Of a stretch of 46,886 nt of DNA, positions 26,601 to 34,891 are shown piece by piece (the first letter of the stretch is position 1; each line of letters begins with the position of its first letter). The stretch lies in the IMG/VR virus record IMGVR_UViG_3300003690_000025, positions 1 through 46,886 of that record. The stretch is one strand, 5' to 3'. Made by a program: the position numbers and the translations under genes. The notes under the pieces were generated by a model, which was given only the letters and a program-made list of their open reading frames with translations, ran no database searches and was not told the DNA's origin. The DNA is from a virus.

Positions 26601-29600
26601 GACCTGAGAAGCCACCCCCTTGGCGAAATGATGTACAGCTCCGCAGAGAATGTACCCCGTATACGCAAGATGATCGACCAGCTTTACCAGGGGCAGGTTT
26701 TAGGAGCCAACCTGTGGGAGCAGGGCCGCAAAGACAAAACAAACTACGGGGAGTTCAACGCCAAGGCTGCCGAAAAACAGACCAAGATGCGCCAGGAGCG
26801 ATACGCCAAGAACCCGACCGCCGCTGTTACCGACGCCTTTAGAAGCCTTTCGCAAATGGAGGCGACAGGACTCACATACCTCATGAGAACCGGCCATGTT
26901 CCACCAATTGCGTTGGGCGGGAAAAAGATGCCAAGCGGTGCGACGGAGATGGTCGAGGCCTGGGAGCGGGCTGGTTTTGTAGACATTGGCCCCGGCGGAG
27001 CTCCTCTGCTGAATGAGTTCGGTGTGCTTGGCTCTTTGCTTAACATGGACATATCCGCCAAGTTCTACGAGACCGCCTTCGCCAGGGCGCTGTTTGACAG
27101 GACTGCGATCAGGACCGGGCCGCTACAGGATCTAATGGACTTTAAGCAGTTCCTGCCCGAGGAGTATGCCGCTATCGGAGAGGTAGCAACCAGCCTATAC
27201 AACAACACGCACGCTATGCTTGGCTCCGCGCTTTCAGACCTTATCCATATCGGTGTTTACGATACGGATGCAGTGTTCAGAAACGCTATGACGCACTATT
27301 CCCTGAAGTTCCAGTCGCTTTTCCAAAAGGAGGCTGCCATGACTGACCTGATCGAGGTCATGAGAAGGACAGGTGGCGACAGGACCAAAAGTATTATGAA
27401 AAAGCGGTACACCGCCGGCATGACAATGAAAGAGATCCTCACGCTCTCCCAGACTGCCGGCCTGCCGCTCATGGCACTAACCCCATTCGAGGCAAATGTT
27501 CACTCTGTAATACAGGCAAAATACTCAATGGCCCTGGACGCTACAATCCACCAGCTTAGGCTAGATGGTATGATCCAGGCAGGCGAAAAGACCCGACGTA
27601 TCGTTGGCACAGGACCTAATCGCAAGATGGTCACTGAATGGATCTCCCCCGGCGAAGACTTTATACCACTCGACGGAGATAAGCTTATCGGCAGAACCAT
27701 CTCCAAAGACGCGGCTGAGACGAAAATACAAAAGATCATGGACAGACGCCCCGAAGCGCCAACCCTACCAACCGTAGACGACACCAAGGCGTATGTTGAG
27801 TGGTTTGAAAAAACAAGCCAGTACACAGAGGAGTTCAACCAGTGGAGCCACGACCTTGCCAGAGCTGAAGCCGAGATGGCCGAGGCCGGGCTTTCGGAGG
27901 CCCCAATCAAGCAGTACCTGCGAGACAAAGTCGGAGAGCAGTGGTTTATTAGACGCGCCCAGGCAGAGGTGCTTGGACTCGAGGCAGACATAAAGTTCCA
28001 CCTCTGGTCGAGCCGAAGAAGCCGCAGATACAACGCAGCGATGCTTGCACCAAAGCTTGTTGACGCAGCCCTGGGGATAGCCTTACGCAGAGGGGCACAG
28101 GTTGGTGACTGGCTTCGCGGTGGCAAAGGGTTTATCCCGAGAATGCAGTCCGTGTTCAAGGTGAACAAACTCATGAGGGGCGCTGCTGGCCCAATTGCGC
28201 GAAACGTCATAACGAATGTTGTGCAGCTATGGATGCACTACCCCGAATATGCTGCTGACCCCAGCTTCTGGAGGTACTTCGCAGAGTACGATGACTTTAT
28301 CGAGAACGGCCCAGACCCCAGCAATGCGTTCCACATGATGGTTGTCGAGCACAGCATCGTACAGCACGGAGTTATGCGGGAGGCCGGCCTCGGAGAGATA
28401 CCCAGCGTTGCCGGCGCTCGCCACCAAAGGATTATTAACGCCGCCTTCAACAGATCCAAGATGAGCAAGGTCTTGAGCGGCGAGGTCAACATGACGGCTG
28501 ACCACGCAGTGAGGCTTGCTGAGGCGCTTGCCGCTGGCGAGGTTGAGCTCGTAATGGACCTGATGCCGTCAACTATGACTGTTGACCAAGTCGCAGAGAT
28601 GTTCCCTGCGGTAGAGGGGCAGTCGCCTGAGATGACAAGGAAGATTATTGAAGGCCTCGTGGAGCACGCTAAAAGCCCAAAGGGGAAGGCCCAGAGACTT
28701 AAGGCAATCGCGGTGTCGCTGACAAAGGAGCTACTGCCAAGAGACGCCAGCCTGGAGTCGATACTAGACGGAAACGTCCACATCAAGGACATACCCAAAG
28801 AAGTGATTGAATACTTGACAGACCCATACGCAGAGGCACCCAAGGGCTTCAGCGCAAGAGACATCGTAAACTACGGGACACGATGGATAACCGAGCTCTT
28901 TGATAAAAACGCCCGCATTGGCACAGACAAGGTAACAGCCCGTGCAGCCAAGGCTTTCACCAAAACTGACGATGGGTTTAAGTTCGCCCTGTCCGGAAAG
29001 CTCTGGGACAAGGGCGTCCGAGACGGGTTCGAGAACAAGAAAAAGGTTGGGGAGACATATGTCAGCTACCAAAACATCAAGCCGGTAGAGAGGGCATACA
29101 CGGTGTTTGCCCCGTTCGGTGTATGGCTTACAAGGTCTGCGGGCATATTCGGACGGTTTATAAAAAGACACCCACTGCGAGCTCGAGCCCTTATGATGGT
29201 TCACGATCACTACACAGCCGACATGATGGAAGACCCAGATAACCTGATGGCCTGGATGATGCTGCCGTGGGAGAAGGCGCGGTCTGCGCACCTCACGTCA
29301 ATGGGCTGGCTCGACGGAAGTGCAGCTAACATATTTGGCCCATACGCAGAGCAGCGGGCCTTCCTGAACAATCCCGCGCTACAAATACCGTGGGAGGTAG
29401 CCAAAACGATTTACGGTGGCGGCGTCCCGTTCTACTCGGATGACCCGCTCTCATGGACAAACAAGCACGCTCTAGCGATTGGACAGCTGATCGACCAGAA
29501 CATTACCGGGGGCTACACCTACAATCTCTACAGCTCTGCCCTCAACACAGCCAACAACCTTATTCGCTACTCCGGAGACAACGAGCTCGGGTTTGATGGG

Positions 29601-30296
29601 GTGATGGATGCCATCGTGCAGGGTCAGACTGGTGGGCGGATGATTGAGTCCCTTAAGCGTGACCCCTGGGGGAAGACGGCAGAAAAGGTGACCCGAAGCC
29701 TTTTGGGTACGTCCTTGCTGCACCCCGACCCTGAAGCTAACAAGGCGCGGCTCGAAAGGTTAAACGAGGCCCTTTTGGCTGCGGCCCGAAGGGTGGAGGC
29801 AGATCCTGTTGGCCAGGCCCAGGCAAGAAGAACAAAGAAGATGTCTACCTCCGACGCGGAGCAGGTTGAGGTGAAAAACCAGGCAAGGACAGACGCCTTG
29901 AGGGCGGCCATGGCCACATCCCAGTGGATCCAAAGACAGGGCATCATGCGCAACGCGCCCTATATCTTTGCCTTGGTGGAAGATCAGCTGAAGGAAAATA
30001 TGTCGGAGTACCTCCGAGAGTACCATGTGCCGGAGAGAGTGGAGAAGATGATAAGGTATAAGTTTGCCGGCAAAGAGACCCACGATGTTCTCAGGGCCTG
30101 GTATGATTACTACTGGTCTGAGGCGTACAAGGAGGGTATTAAGATCCACGATGAGCAGATGAAAAAAGCTAACAAAAATAAAGGCATGGAGCTGGATAAG
30201 CCACCGGCAAGTGAGGGGACCGATGTGTTATACCCCTACGACGAGCCACTGCTACAGCAAATTGACGGCCTGTACGGGAGAGAGCCGCTAGATTAA
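20688..30296 (+). CDS. 3202-residue giant internal virion / polyvalent ejection-type protein
   Basis: One open frame of 9.6 kb, about a fifth of the genome. It is rich in charged helices and has no signal peptide. The C-terminal third contains segments typical of large polyvalent phage proteins: an RGAAGPIARNVITNV stretch near the last quarter, then TVFAPFGVWLTRSAGIFGRF. Such proteins are packaged in the capsid and ejected with the DNA, carrying anti-host or DNA-entry domains. I found no convincing helicase, methyltransferase, protease or RNA polymerase motifs. The N-terminal 300 residues carry the peptide EPYMSKMFELG twice (at 65 and 290). Its place after two helical virion proteins supports a core-protein role. 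Confidence 0.75.
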   Translation: MVTGPGKSGIEGLPTSDFIQGKTPKPLVPGGADPDVMERLRAPHLYGPMSEPGLAGVSQPETATEPYMSKMFELGDASQEAAAARQNLRALAAEPDYEQLFSGYREPPAQTVGAPPPAPPAHATGLMDPDFPYFEEPMVERPRKKARDPFKERVTDRVALERQKKKEVEARVSQLKSFIQDSVSRETGSPALDAVVDFAARVQAHLVPPEDEALVGELDDYRKALAFADTDLEVEINDIRARTDLTERQKRELIKQARSGHRDLVSRLAPRKGEEFVQHWLSEFDKGREEPYMSKMFELGEAGDKKGQERLTQDEYAKRDKRAARLRTISENLDNRPFVEQERDKLLKGFEKEREALAKDLEGRLRPVAKQVLLESPTQYFDLWGTTSPDKLKFQINPNGSFGLVAPKAKSTITVDQIREVMATPGKYADGTSDPKHSRYVMEGGTIAFPGDPSRGLRNSPDGSPVLEEATSLFGFGKIGARRLAEGGRVVMTLKGSDLPVRVRLIPGKDNDYFIIEDWGDNAKDSEDEENKLVYQYATTESRLKKQDLKYMLSANKLLPYAKLMDAGYRKGILHVIDPGTMTGTSLGLPANPAPAAEDEHTQEGYLGLLKDELKGKVEALLRSVNPINQEGYVNAWKGQAAGAGIDPEAVDLEMHPFVLSPDLPPWHYAMAFFVAGYDLTEASFGDPGAPEDKKKAALFRKAQELWIRGNLPTDEGLKVLQKIITDMRGGEDVVPIEEIEAIWMADLPKYQAQAKKMLVDTLLPVEKRYGIPATLAPSSAGADNMADLLYASVAVPWSVWIRLPEEERWVDSRGRRIWPISDKMYGEVSDLPEDNKVFQDAVDLFGIRNIDRLINPAYHSLVTLENYWARLPYNRHATDKALRSRLFRIQKSTPVQREAVVSALAVASTIANDGSRSTSKGAATSMDVATSLFRNMTRLGKDIDTTGLNLAQALAARKVASGQHYLDVAEAVGDAHSKLYADRTWKEFALDQFNSATDVFHGAVHLVLSGAEIVIEDTPHLLVGGGLELSTWAFADDPDEGLDVGIQTDERGRVLITGRDAQRYLRRRVTPRGASKMYRIGKAIRKEGSGALAGKLRALVEFPEAMAHHFSEYLISPVAKVKYGIEYDNAGMLLDFLVLHGAGKALSGLNARGFGRRADGKWGEVEIMPARPDRPGRILEREKARAPEIIDITPAAPRPAAKGLEDLRQTSIPESRTVIDVTSKGADILPEVRAKAPKAADGFAEKLDRAITYGDESGLILRQFVHESERGGPVITKLIQSHEGGIRVLEVENASRSHRAIDMAAAQLGIGGLQGRGGGIRPITTVELLERSWENYAPKIVGKEGRHQINIITRDPKTRKPKGKPRLVEVDIAETAMAIESVINKASDGGLSLAQVIETAATGDMFLHADDFYVIVKDHGGVSGNEYVRLNLEGLNVLRPVDLPGKLLKRKDVKFSERYVDKAKGYALTEPFRKFLAEKKTDATDILSFVGEQMQTHDTFVAGGLERHSVQLFDLGEKGTVMKGDYIALMDDQAAAQALRLVRTMALTDTSLASVLPGGENAIVFPLLRAHVEINTELKLLEFNLQMKAREEKWPLSELEGKMRALREEHGAAPSQLELYSKPLYRPPGQAKPTAERLAGETSTERVWRTSDIVEVDLLDLGILEEVGNGVYRLTPRAMKIFVDGTPELVSRNLEVMDRGDIISTLRNFSDITATMDDSRFVTPVETPFKLGEKPKVAARAVQAYEVEIGAGQTGFPRPGYSSEVLSLSKVLENLRIDGTAAYSNIVRAEYARDLIPGSVIRETVNSVRNVADVDLKKPRLVTVREADSHYLLYKEDGSIVTAKDLRLAFSEKVKSLQSIQKMVGGTLGKKGTTDLFPPADADLASITPEMIHARAKLAKGEKRRVIIDAKALIGRNDLIEAVQKEKLRVYKVGFKAENHLPATHPALLVKAKPTRKAIMEAVAPDLTGYDLRSHPLGEMMYSSAENVPRIRKMIDQLYQGQVLGANLWEQGRKDKTNYGEFNAKAAEKQTKMRQERYAKNPTAAVTDAFRSLSQMEATGLTYLMRTGHVPPIALGGKKMPSGATEMVEAWERAGFVDIGPGGAPLLNEFGVLGSLLNMDISAKFYETAFARALFDRTAIRTGPLQDLMDFKQFLPEEYAAIGEVATSLYNNTHAMLGSALSDLIHIGVYDTDAVFRNAMTHYSLKFQSLFQKEAAMTDLIEVMRRTGGDRTKSIMKKRYTAGMTMKEILTLSQTAGLPLMALTPFEANVHSVIQAKYSMALDATIHQLRLDGMIQAGEKTRRIVGTGPNRKMVTEWISPGEDFIPLDGDKLIGRTISKDAAETKIQKIMDRRPEAPTLPTVDDTKAYVEWFEKTSQYTEEFNQWSHDLARAEAEMAEAGLSEAPIKQYLRDKVGEQWFIRRAQAEVLGLEADIKFHLWSSRRSRRYNAAMLAPKLVDAALGIALRRGAQVGDWLRGGKGFIPRMQSVFKVNKLMRGAAGPIARNVITNVVQLWMHYPEYAADPSFWRYFAEYDDFIENGPDPSNAFHMMVVEHSIVQHGVMREAGLGEIPSVAGARHQRIINAAFNRSKMSKVLSGEVNMTADHAVRLAEALAAGEVELVMDLMPSTMTVDQVAEMFPAVEGQSPEMTRKIIEGLVEHAKSPKGKAQRLKAIAVSLTKELLPRDASLESILDGNVHIKDIPKEVIEYLTDPYAEAPKGFSARDIVNYGTRWITELFDKNARIGTDKVTARAAKAFTKTDDGFKFALSGKLWDKGVRDGFENKKKVGETYVSYQNIKPVERAYTVFAPFGVWLTRSAGIFGRFIKRHPLRARALMMVHDHYTADMMEDPDNLMAWMMLPWEKARSAHLTSMGWLDGSAANIFGPYAEQRAFLNNPALQIPWEVAKTIYGGGVPFYSDDPLSWTNKHALAIGQLIDQNITGGYTYNLYSSALNTANNLIRYSGDNELGFDGVMDAIVQGQTGGRMIESLKRDPWGKTAEKVTRSLLGTSLLHPDPEANKARLERLNEALLAAARRVEADPVGQAQARRTKKMSTSDAEQVEVKNQARTDALRAAMATSQWIQRQGIMRNAPYIFALVEDQLKENMSEYLREYHVPERVEKMIRYKFAGKETHDVLRAWYDYYWSEAYKEGIKIHDEQMKKANKNKGMELDKPPASEGTDVLYPYDEPLLQQIDGLYGREPLD
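20880..20911 (+). repeat. 32 bp direct repeat, copy 1, inside the giant gene
   Basis: This 32 bp stretch is identical to 21555-21586, 675 bp apart and in the same frame. It encodes EPYMSKMFELG, followed in each case by a similar acidic Gly/Ala segment. Identity at synonymous positions points to recent copying or nucleotide-level selection. Confidence 0.85.
21555..21586 (+). repeat. 32 bp direct repeat, copy 2, inside the giant gene
   Basis: Second identical copy of the 20880-20911 sequence, encoding the peptide again at residue 290. It may be a short recognition motif, for example for packaging into the head or for processing; this is inference. Confidence 0.85.
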
Positions 30297-30370
30297 AATT
30301 ATGTAGCCATTGCCGAATCTGGATTTTGTGTGTAATAGTATTCTGAGCACAACTATAGAGCGGAGATAAC

Positions 30371-30739
30371 ATGACCCTACTACGACAGCGTCACCCAGTA
30401 TTGGACACCTACGGAGTGGCTGAGTTATCACGTCTAAGCGTTAAGCATTTTGGTCATCACCGAAGCACCCGCAAGCTATTGGTATACATGGCAGTTCGAC
30501 TCGAGGAGAGTGGAGAGATGTTGGCCCGTCTGAAGGCAGAGAATGACGATCTCAAGGTCGCCGTTCAAAGCCTCCAGGCACAAGTGGAATCCATCATAGC
30601 CAGGAGTGTGTCGGATGGCATCAGCAGTAGTAAACCTAAAGGCAGCAACGGCAAAGGGCCTACAGGTTCAACGTCGAAGCCACATAAAAACAGGAATGAG
30701 TCTGGCCGGCGGCGCGGAGCTGGCACTGACGGAGACTAA
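30371..30739 (+). CDS. Coiled-coil protein with basic disordered tail
   Basis: 122 residues with a GCGGAGATAAC-ATG start. The first half is helical with a heptad-like segment (MLARLKAENDDLKVAVQSLQAQVESI); the tail is rich in Ser, Gly, Lys and Arg. No family recognised. It follows the giant gene after a 74 bp gap with only a weak promoter-like sequence (TTGCCG then TAATAG). The next gene begins inside its tail. Confidence 0.6.
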   Translation: MTLLRQRHPVLDTYGVAELSRLSVKHFGHHRSTRKLLVYMAVRLEESGEMLARLKAENDDLKVAVQSLQAQVESIIARSVSDGISSSKPKGSNGKGPTGSTSKPHKNRNESGRRRGAGTDGD

Positions 30740-30986
30740 TCTCGGGTACAACCCGCGAGGAATGTTCCATCGCGTCTACATGACTGCGACAGCAACGACG
30801 GATACGTTTATTGTTTACGGTTCTCCGGATGGTACGAACTGGTGGGAGATCGCCAAAGACGATGGCACCAATGTCTTCGTCGAAGAGATGGTCCTTGGCC
30901 CACCCCACCGTTTCTATAAGATAAAGAATGACTCACTGAGTGAGATGATTGTAAGCGTTCACAGCTACGGCGCGTTCGTAGAGTAG
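30615..30986 (+). CDS. Small beta-rich tail-region protein
   Basis: 123 residues, placed at ATG 30615 behind CAGGAG with 8 nt spacing; an upstream GTG is less likely. It overlaps the preceding gene by 125 nt in another frame. The sequence (RVYMTATATTDTFIVYGSPDGTNWWEI; FYKIKNDSLSEMIVSVHSYGAFVE) has the look of a small beta-sandwich that attaches to fibres. It lies directly before the tail fibre gene. Confidence 0.6.
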   Translation: MASAVVNLKAATAKGLQVQRRSHIKTGMSLAGGAELALTETNLGYNPRGMFHRVYMTATATTDTFIVYGSPDGTNWWEIAKDDGTNVFVEEMVLGPPHRFYKIKNDSLSEMIVSVHSYGAFVE

Positions 30987-30995
30987 GAGAGTATC

Positions 30996-33605
30996 ATGGG
31001 TGTAGTCCGTATTTCTGGCGTCGTTGGTTCAGCGGCGGGTGTAGGTTCTGGTGATTGGCAGACAGCCGTACAAGACCTTACGGCTTTAAAGGCCCTGGGC
31101 ACGGGTGACAGAAGCGATAAACAAATCCGGCTGGTAGAAGACCAGGGATACTCTTATCGCTTTGACGAGCAAAGCACGGCGGTTTCTAACGAGCCTGACG
31201 TAGCAGTTCCTGCCGACTCCCCATCCGCAGGCCGGTGGACCCGGATTGTAGGTCTCGGCGGAGATGTAGTAGGACCATCGTCATCTACTGATAATGCTAT
31301 TGCCCGCTATTCCGGTACAGGCGGTAAGACCATACAGGCTAGCACAGTGTATGTTGATGACAGCGGCAACCTGGGTGTTGGGACGGCTAGTCCAGCGAAA
31401 AACCTTCATGTTTATGGAGCATCAGGAGAAGTCGAGCTTCGTATACAATCTGATGTGTCTTTTTCGTCTATCGTTCACAAGGACTCAGGCAACGAGCTTA
31501 TAATACAGAACGCGGCCACTGATGGCGTCACCATATTCCACGACGATACCACCGAAAGGATGCGGATTGATAAAGACGGAAACGTCGGGATCGGCACAAA
31601 CGCTCCCGCAGACAAGTTCCATGTGGTTGGTGATGCTGCGCTCGTGGGTGACGTTGGTGTCGGAATAGCAAATCCGGCGAAAAACCTTCACGTTTATGGA
31701 GCGTCTGGAGAGGTTGAGCTTCGCATTCAGTCAGACACCTCCTTCTGTAGCATAGTCCAGAAAGACAACAATGAGATGATTATTCAAAACGCAGCGGGCG
31801 GCGGCGTTATGATATTCCACGATGACTCAGCGGAAAGAATGCGTATCGACACCGATGGCAACGTCGGTATTGGAACATCTAGCCCAAACTGTATGCTCCA
31901 CGTTTCAGGTGCCGCAGCATTCTCTGGGCCTAGCGAAACCTACGTGACCTTTGGCAGCAGCGACACTACGCCATCGGTGGCTACCGGAAATCTGTTTGTC
32001 GCACCCGGAGCCGTCACCATTACTACGTTTGATGACGGGGTGGCAGGACAGACAATCACCGTAATCAGCACGGCAGCAGTCGTGTTCGATGTGACCGGCA
32101 CCACACTAAAAGGCGGCAGCGCAGATGTCACTACAGCAAGTGGCGATGTAACAACCTGGACCTTCGACGGAACCAACTGGTACCTCGTCCAGTTCATGGA
32201 CGTGAGCGCGGACATGAGTAGCGTTGGCGGTGGCGGTGGCTCTGCCGCAGACGACATCAGCGTAGGAGATGCAGCAGTATCCGTAGCAACCTCTTCCGGC
32301 AGCGTAACCGTAGACTCACAGGCATCCACCGTACTGGTAGATGGGCACACTGGGGTAGAGGTAACATCCACTGGCAGTGGCATCGTTACGATTGATGGTA
32401 AGGTTGGCTTCGATATCCAAGAGAACGGCCAGTCGGTCATCACATGTGACACCAATGCTGACGTTGTATTTGGGCAGACAGGTGGCAGTGCCAGCGACCC
32501 AGACGTAGAGTTTGATGGCTTCGTCCGGTTCGATGACACAATTTCAATTGGTGCTGACGCAGACGGCACAGACAGGAAGATTGTTTTCGGCCACTCGACA
32601 GTCAAGTCTGTGATGGGGATCGATAATGACACCGAAGTCTTTGCAATAAATACCGATGCCTCGTTCCAAACAATAAATCCTTTCGCAATTGATGCGAGCG
32701 ACAATGTAATGATTGGGCTTGGGACATTGAAAGTTCGCGCGAAGTTGTTAGTGGGCGATTACAACCAGGGTGATGCGTCAAATACCGTGCAGATAGATCA
32801 TGAGGGTGACGACGGGGACGACGGCATAATCGTTGTCGTCAGCAAGACAAACATAGCCGCTGATGACATTCTCGGTGGAATCGGCTTTGATTCTACTGAC
32901 GGAAATGTCCCCTCTTCTGTAACAGAAGCATCTGCTTTTATAGCTGGATATGCCTCCGAATTCCATTCGGCAAACGACAAGGGTGGCTACCTCGTCTTTG
33001 GTACAACCACAATAGATGATAATGACGATACGGCATCTCATGAGTGGATGCGTATAAAGGACGATGGCCACATTACGATTACCTCAGCGACAGCAAACGC
33101 TACAGGCGGTGGTGCCGATGGGTCTGGTGGTGAAGGTATAGAAGTATATGTTGGGAAGGTAAACGGTGAGATTGTAACCACAATACTGATTGACCTGACG
33201 GACTTCGTTGATTCCGGCGCTGTCGGTGATGTTATTGGGGAGGACGGGGTAGCTGCTGCGTATCTGACTCAGATTACCAGCGCAGTAAACGGTGTTATAT
33301 ACAAGGTAGAGATGTCCTGTGTTGAAGTGCCTGCTGGCTCTAACTGCGCCCTGGACATTGACCTGAGCGGTAACTCAACCTCTCTCGCTGAAGATGTCTC
33401 GCTTGGTAGTGGCGGCACAACCACCTCGCTAATCCTGGCAGGGGCTGATTGGACCGCTGGCACAAGACGGGTATCGACTGCCGGGGCAGACCTGAGCGGG
33501 CTAGTGGACGACTACCTGTACCTTAGTGATGGTACTGGTGGTGCAAGTGGAGGCACCTACACTGGCGGCAAGTTTGTAATCAAGCTCTACGGGTCCGACT
33601 TCTAG
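30996..33605 (+). CDS. Tail fibre protein with duplicated GNVGIGT modules
   Basis: An 869-residue fibre with AGGAG ahead of its start. The N-terminal part (SGVVGSAAGVGSGDW; LKALGTGDRSDKQIRLVEDQ) resembles virion-attachment domains. Next come repeats of the D-x-x-GNVGIGT-x-x-P pattern, including an approximately 85-residue module at residue 133 and again 94 residues later. The rest is beta-rich, with a glycine-rich C-terminus that probably forms the receptor-binding tip. It binds the host surface. No chaperone gene is obvious, though the two short genes downstream could assist. Confidence 0.85.
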   Translation: MGVVRISGVVGSAAGVGSGDWQTAVQDLTALKALGTGDRSDKQIRLVEDQGYSYRFDEQSTAVSNEPDVAVPADSPSAGRWTRIVGLGGDVVGPSSSTDNAIARYSGTGGKTIQASTVYVDDSGNLGVGTASPAKNLHVYGASGEVELRIQSDVSFSSIVHKDSGNELIIQNAATDGVTIFHDDTTERMRIDKDGNVGIGTNAPADKFHVVGDAALVGDVGVGIANPAKNLHVYGASGEVELRIQSDTSFCSIVQKDNNEMIIQNAAGGGVMIFHDDSAERMRIDTDGNVGIGTSSPNCMLHVSGAAAFSGPSETYVTFGSSDTTPSVATGNLFVAPGAVTITTFDDGVAGQTITVISTAAVVFDVTGTTLKGGSADVTTASGDVTTWTFDGTNWYLVQFMDVSADMSSVGGGGGSAADDISVGDAAVSVATSSGSVTVDSQASTVLVDGHTGVEVTSTGSGIVTIDGKVGFDIQENGQSVITCDTNADVVFGQTGGSASDPDVEFDGFVRFDDTISIGADADGTDRKIVFGHSTVKSVMGIDNDTEVFAINTDASFQTINPFAIDASDNVMIGLGTLKVRAKLLVGDYNQGDASNTVQIDHEGDDGDDGIIVVVSKTNIAADDILGGIGFDSTDGNVPSSVTEASAFIAGYASEFHSANDKGGYLVFGTTTIDDNDDTASHEWMRIKDDGHITITSATANATGGGADGSGGEGIEVYVGKVNGEIVTTILIDLTDFVDSGAVGDVIGEDGVAAAYLTQITSAVNGVIYKVEMSCVEVPAGSNCALDIDLSGNSTSLAEDVSLGSGGTTTSLILAGADWTAGTRRVSTAGADLSGLVDDYLYLSDGTGGASGGTYTGGKFVIKLYGSDF
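31366..31890 (+). repeat. Tandem protein-level duplication in the tail fibre gene
   Basis: Two copies of an approximately 85-codon module (SPAKNLHVYGASGEVELRIQ then SFxSIVxKD, IFHDDxxERMRID and GNVGIGT). The shared start is at 31392 and again at 31674, a 282 bp offset. Differences fall mostly at third codon positions, so the copies are old and under protein-level constraint. Confidence 0.85.
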
Positions 33606-33643
33606 GAACACAATCCAATCGCGTAACCAATAGGAGAATAATT

Positions 33644-34018
33644 ATGGATATGGTGAACTCAAAGGGCTGGATGGCAGCCATGAAGAGACGACAGACAAAT
33701 GTGCTGGAGACAGAGACGGTCGCTGGTACTGGATCGAAGCTGTCAACAACAATCCCCGTCTCGCTCCTCACGCCATCTGGTGCCGAATCTATGGAGCTAC
33801 AACCACCAGACGACGAGGTGGGGTCGATAGGCCGGATAAAGCACGCCCTCTACAAGTCCGGGTCTGGCACTATCACCCTTAAAGCCCTAGAGAGCGACGG
33901 CGGCACAGCTGTTCAGGTTAGCCTGGCAGGAGCTGGAGAGGCCGCATCGTTCATTTGGTCTGGCCTGGGCTGGGAGTGCATCAGCGGTGACGCCAACGTA
34001 GAGCAGACTGGCGAATAG
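33644..34018 (+). CDS. Hypothetical fibre-associated protein
   Basis: 124 residues with a strong AATAGGAGAATA start region. The C-terminal part (HALYKSGSGTITLKALESDGG; AASFIWSGLGWECISG) is beta-rich, as in small fibre-associated or tip proteins. No family recognised. It lies between the tail fibre and the lysis cassette. Confidence 0.6.
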   Translation: MDMVNSKGWMAAMKRRQTNVLETETVAGTGSKLSTTIPVSLLTPSGAESMELQPPDDEVGSIGRIKHALYKSGSGTITLKALESDGGTAVQVSLAGAGEAASFIWSGLGWECISGDANVEQTGE

Positions 34019-34042
34019 TATAAATACAACTGAGGTTTTGTA

Positions 34043-34159
34043 ATGAGAGTCCCTCTCGGAGAAAGGCTGAAGCGAATAGAGGCTAGACTGGATGCCCTAG
34101 AAAAAGGTAAGAAGGCCAGCACCTCAAAGCCAAAGTCAAGCAGTTCAAAGAAGAAGTAA
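34043..34159 (+). CDS. 38-residue helical peptide with a Ser/Lys tail
   Basis: MRVPLGERLKRIEARLDALE forms an amphipathic helix followed by a lysine- and serine-rich tail. GAGG lies upstream with normal spacing. Short coiled-coil peptides of this kind occur before lysis genes in phages. Function unknown. Confidence 0.5.
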   Translation: MRVPLGERLKRIEARLDALEKGKKASTSKPKSSSSKKK

Positions 34160-34184
34160 TGCTCCTCTACAACAGACCGAGCTC

Positions 34185-34463
34185 ATGGAAGATACCTCTT
34201 TGCAGATAGTGGTCTCCGCTCTTCCGAGCATACTAGCCGCAGTGGCTGTTGTGTGGAGGCTGGGCGGTAAGATTACTGCACTGGATTGCAGGTTCCATGA
34301 GCTGCTCAAGCGGCTGGACAAGGTCGATATTGCTATCACGCATATGCAAGCCGATATCAAAGAGGAACTGCGCACCGCCCGAGAAGGCAGAGGCCACATC
34401 TGGACAGAGGTCAATGTGTTACGCGAAAGAACCTCCGTCATTGAAACAAGGATAGCCAAATGA
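34185..34463 (+). CDS. Small membrane protein with coiled coil, possible holin-like partner
   Basis: 92 residues: one membrane helix (IVVSALPSILAAVAVVWRL) then a long helical tail with coiled-coil character. This topology is seen in XhlA-like proteins and some class III holins. It overlaps the next gene by ATGA, so it belongs to the lysis cassette. It could assist the holin or act as a regulator. Confidence 0.55.
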   Translation: MEDTSLQIVVSALPSILAAVAVVWRLGGKITALDCRFHELLKRLDKVDIAITHMQADIKEELRTAREGRGHIWTEVNVLRERTSVIETRIAK

Positions 34464-34891
34464 GCAGAGTCACTGTTACAAAGACCAGAACCAAGGTCAC
34501 CGAATCTGGACCAGCCGCTCAAGTAATTGTAGTTGATACTGAGCCCGCCGTAACCCAAAGTAAGGATAGCCAACCCCTCCCTGGGACAACGACTATTATA
34601 ACGGTGGCGTGTATCACAGCTGTATGCGTTTGGGCGCTGGTCCAGGTCTTTAAGACCCTCATCCGTGGCTGGATGAAAAGCAAGAAGAAGGAAGAGCCGT
34701 GGTGGTACTCCGGAACACTACGACTCACTGCCATTATCCTCGGAGGTATCGCAGGCTCGGCGCTTTATGGAAGCCTCGGGGGTATAGGCTCAGGGTGGCC
34801 GTGGGGAACTCTCATCGGTTGCGGGGCGGGAGCTCTCTCGGCCATCCTGGTTGCCGTCATTAAAGCGCGATTGCGGAAGGCAGCAGGTTGA
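34460..34891 (+). CDS. Putative holin
   Basis: 143 residues with three predicted membrane segments: TTTIITVACITAVCVWALVQ, LRLTAIILGGIAGSALYGSL and TLIGCGAGALSAILVAVIKA. The N-terminal 40 residues are polar and the end is basic, as in holins. It follows a small coiled-coil membrane protein and precedes a spanin-like gene, which together make a lysis cassette. It would let the CHAP endolysin or the transglycosylase reach the cell wall. No direct family match. Confidence 0.6.
   Translation: MSRVTVTKTRTKVTESGPAAQVIVVDTEPAVTQSKDSQPLPGTTTIITVACITAVCVWALVQVFKTLIRGWMKSKKKEEPWWYSGTLRLTAIILGGIAGSALYGSLGGIGSGWPWGTLIGCGAGALSAILVAVIKARLRKAAG

Noticed and set aside
20688-30296. Virion RNA polymerase like that of N4, suggested by the giant size and a DSRGRR string near 23130
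   Set aside because: The T/DxxGR-like string is isolated; I see no motif B (RxxxKx6YG) or motif C (HD) at suitable spacing, and the segment is embedded in helical, non-polymerase-like sequence.
34158-34208. 16-residue frame starting in TAATG after the 38-residue peptide
   Set aside because: Too short to support; could be a translational coupling leader but nothing beyond the start position supports it.
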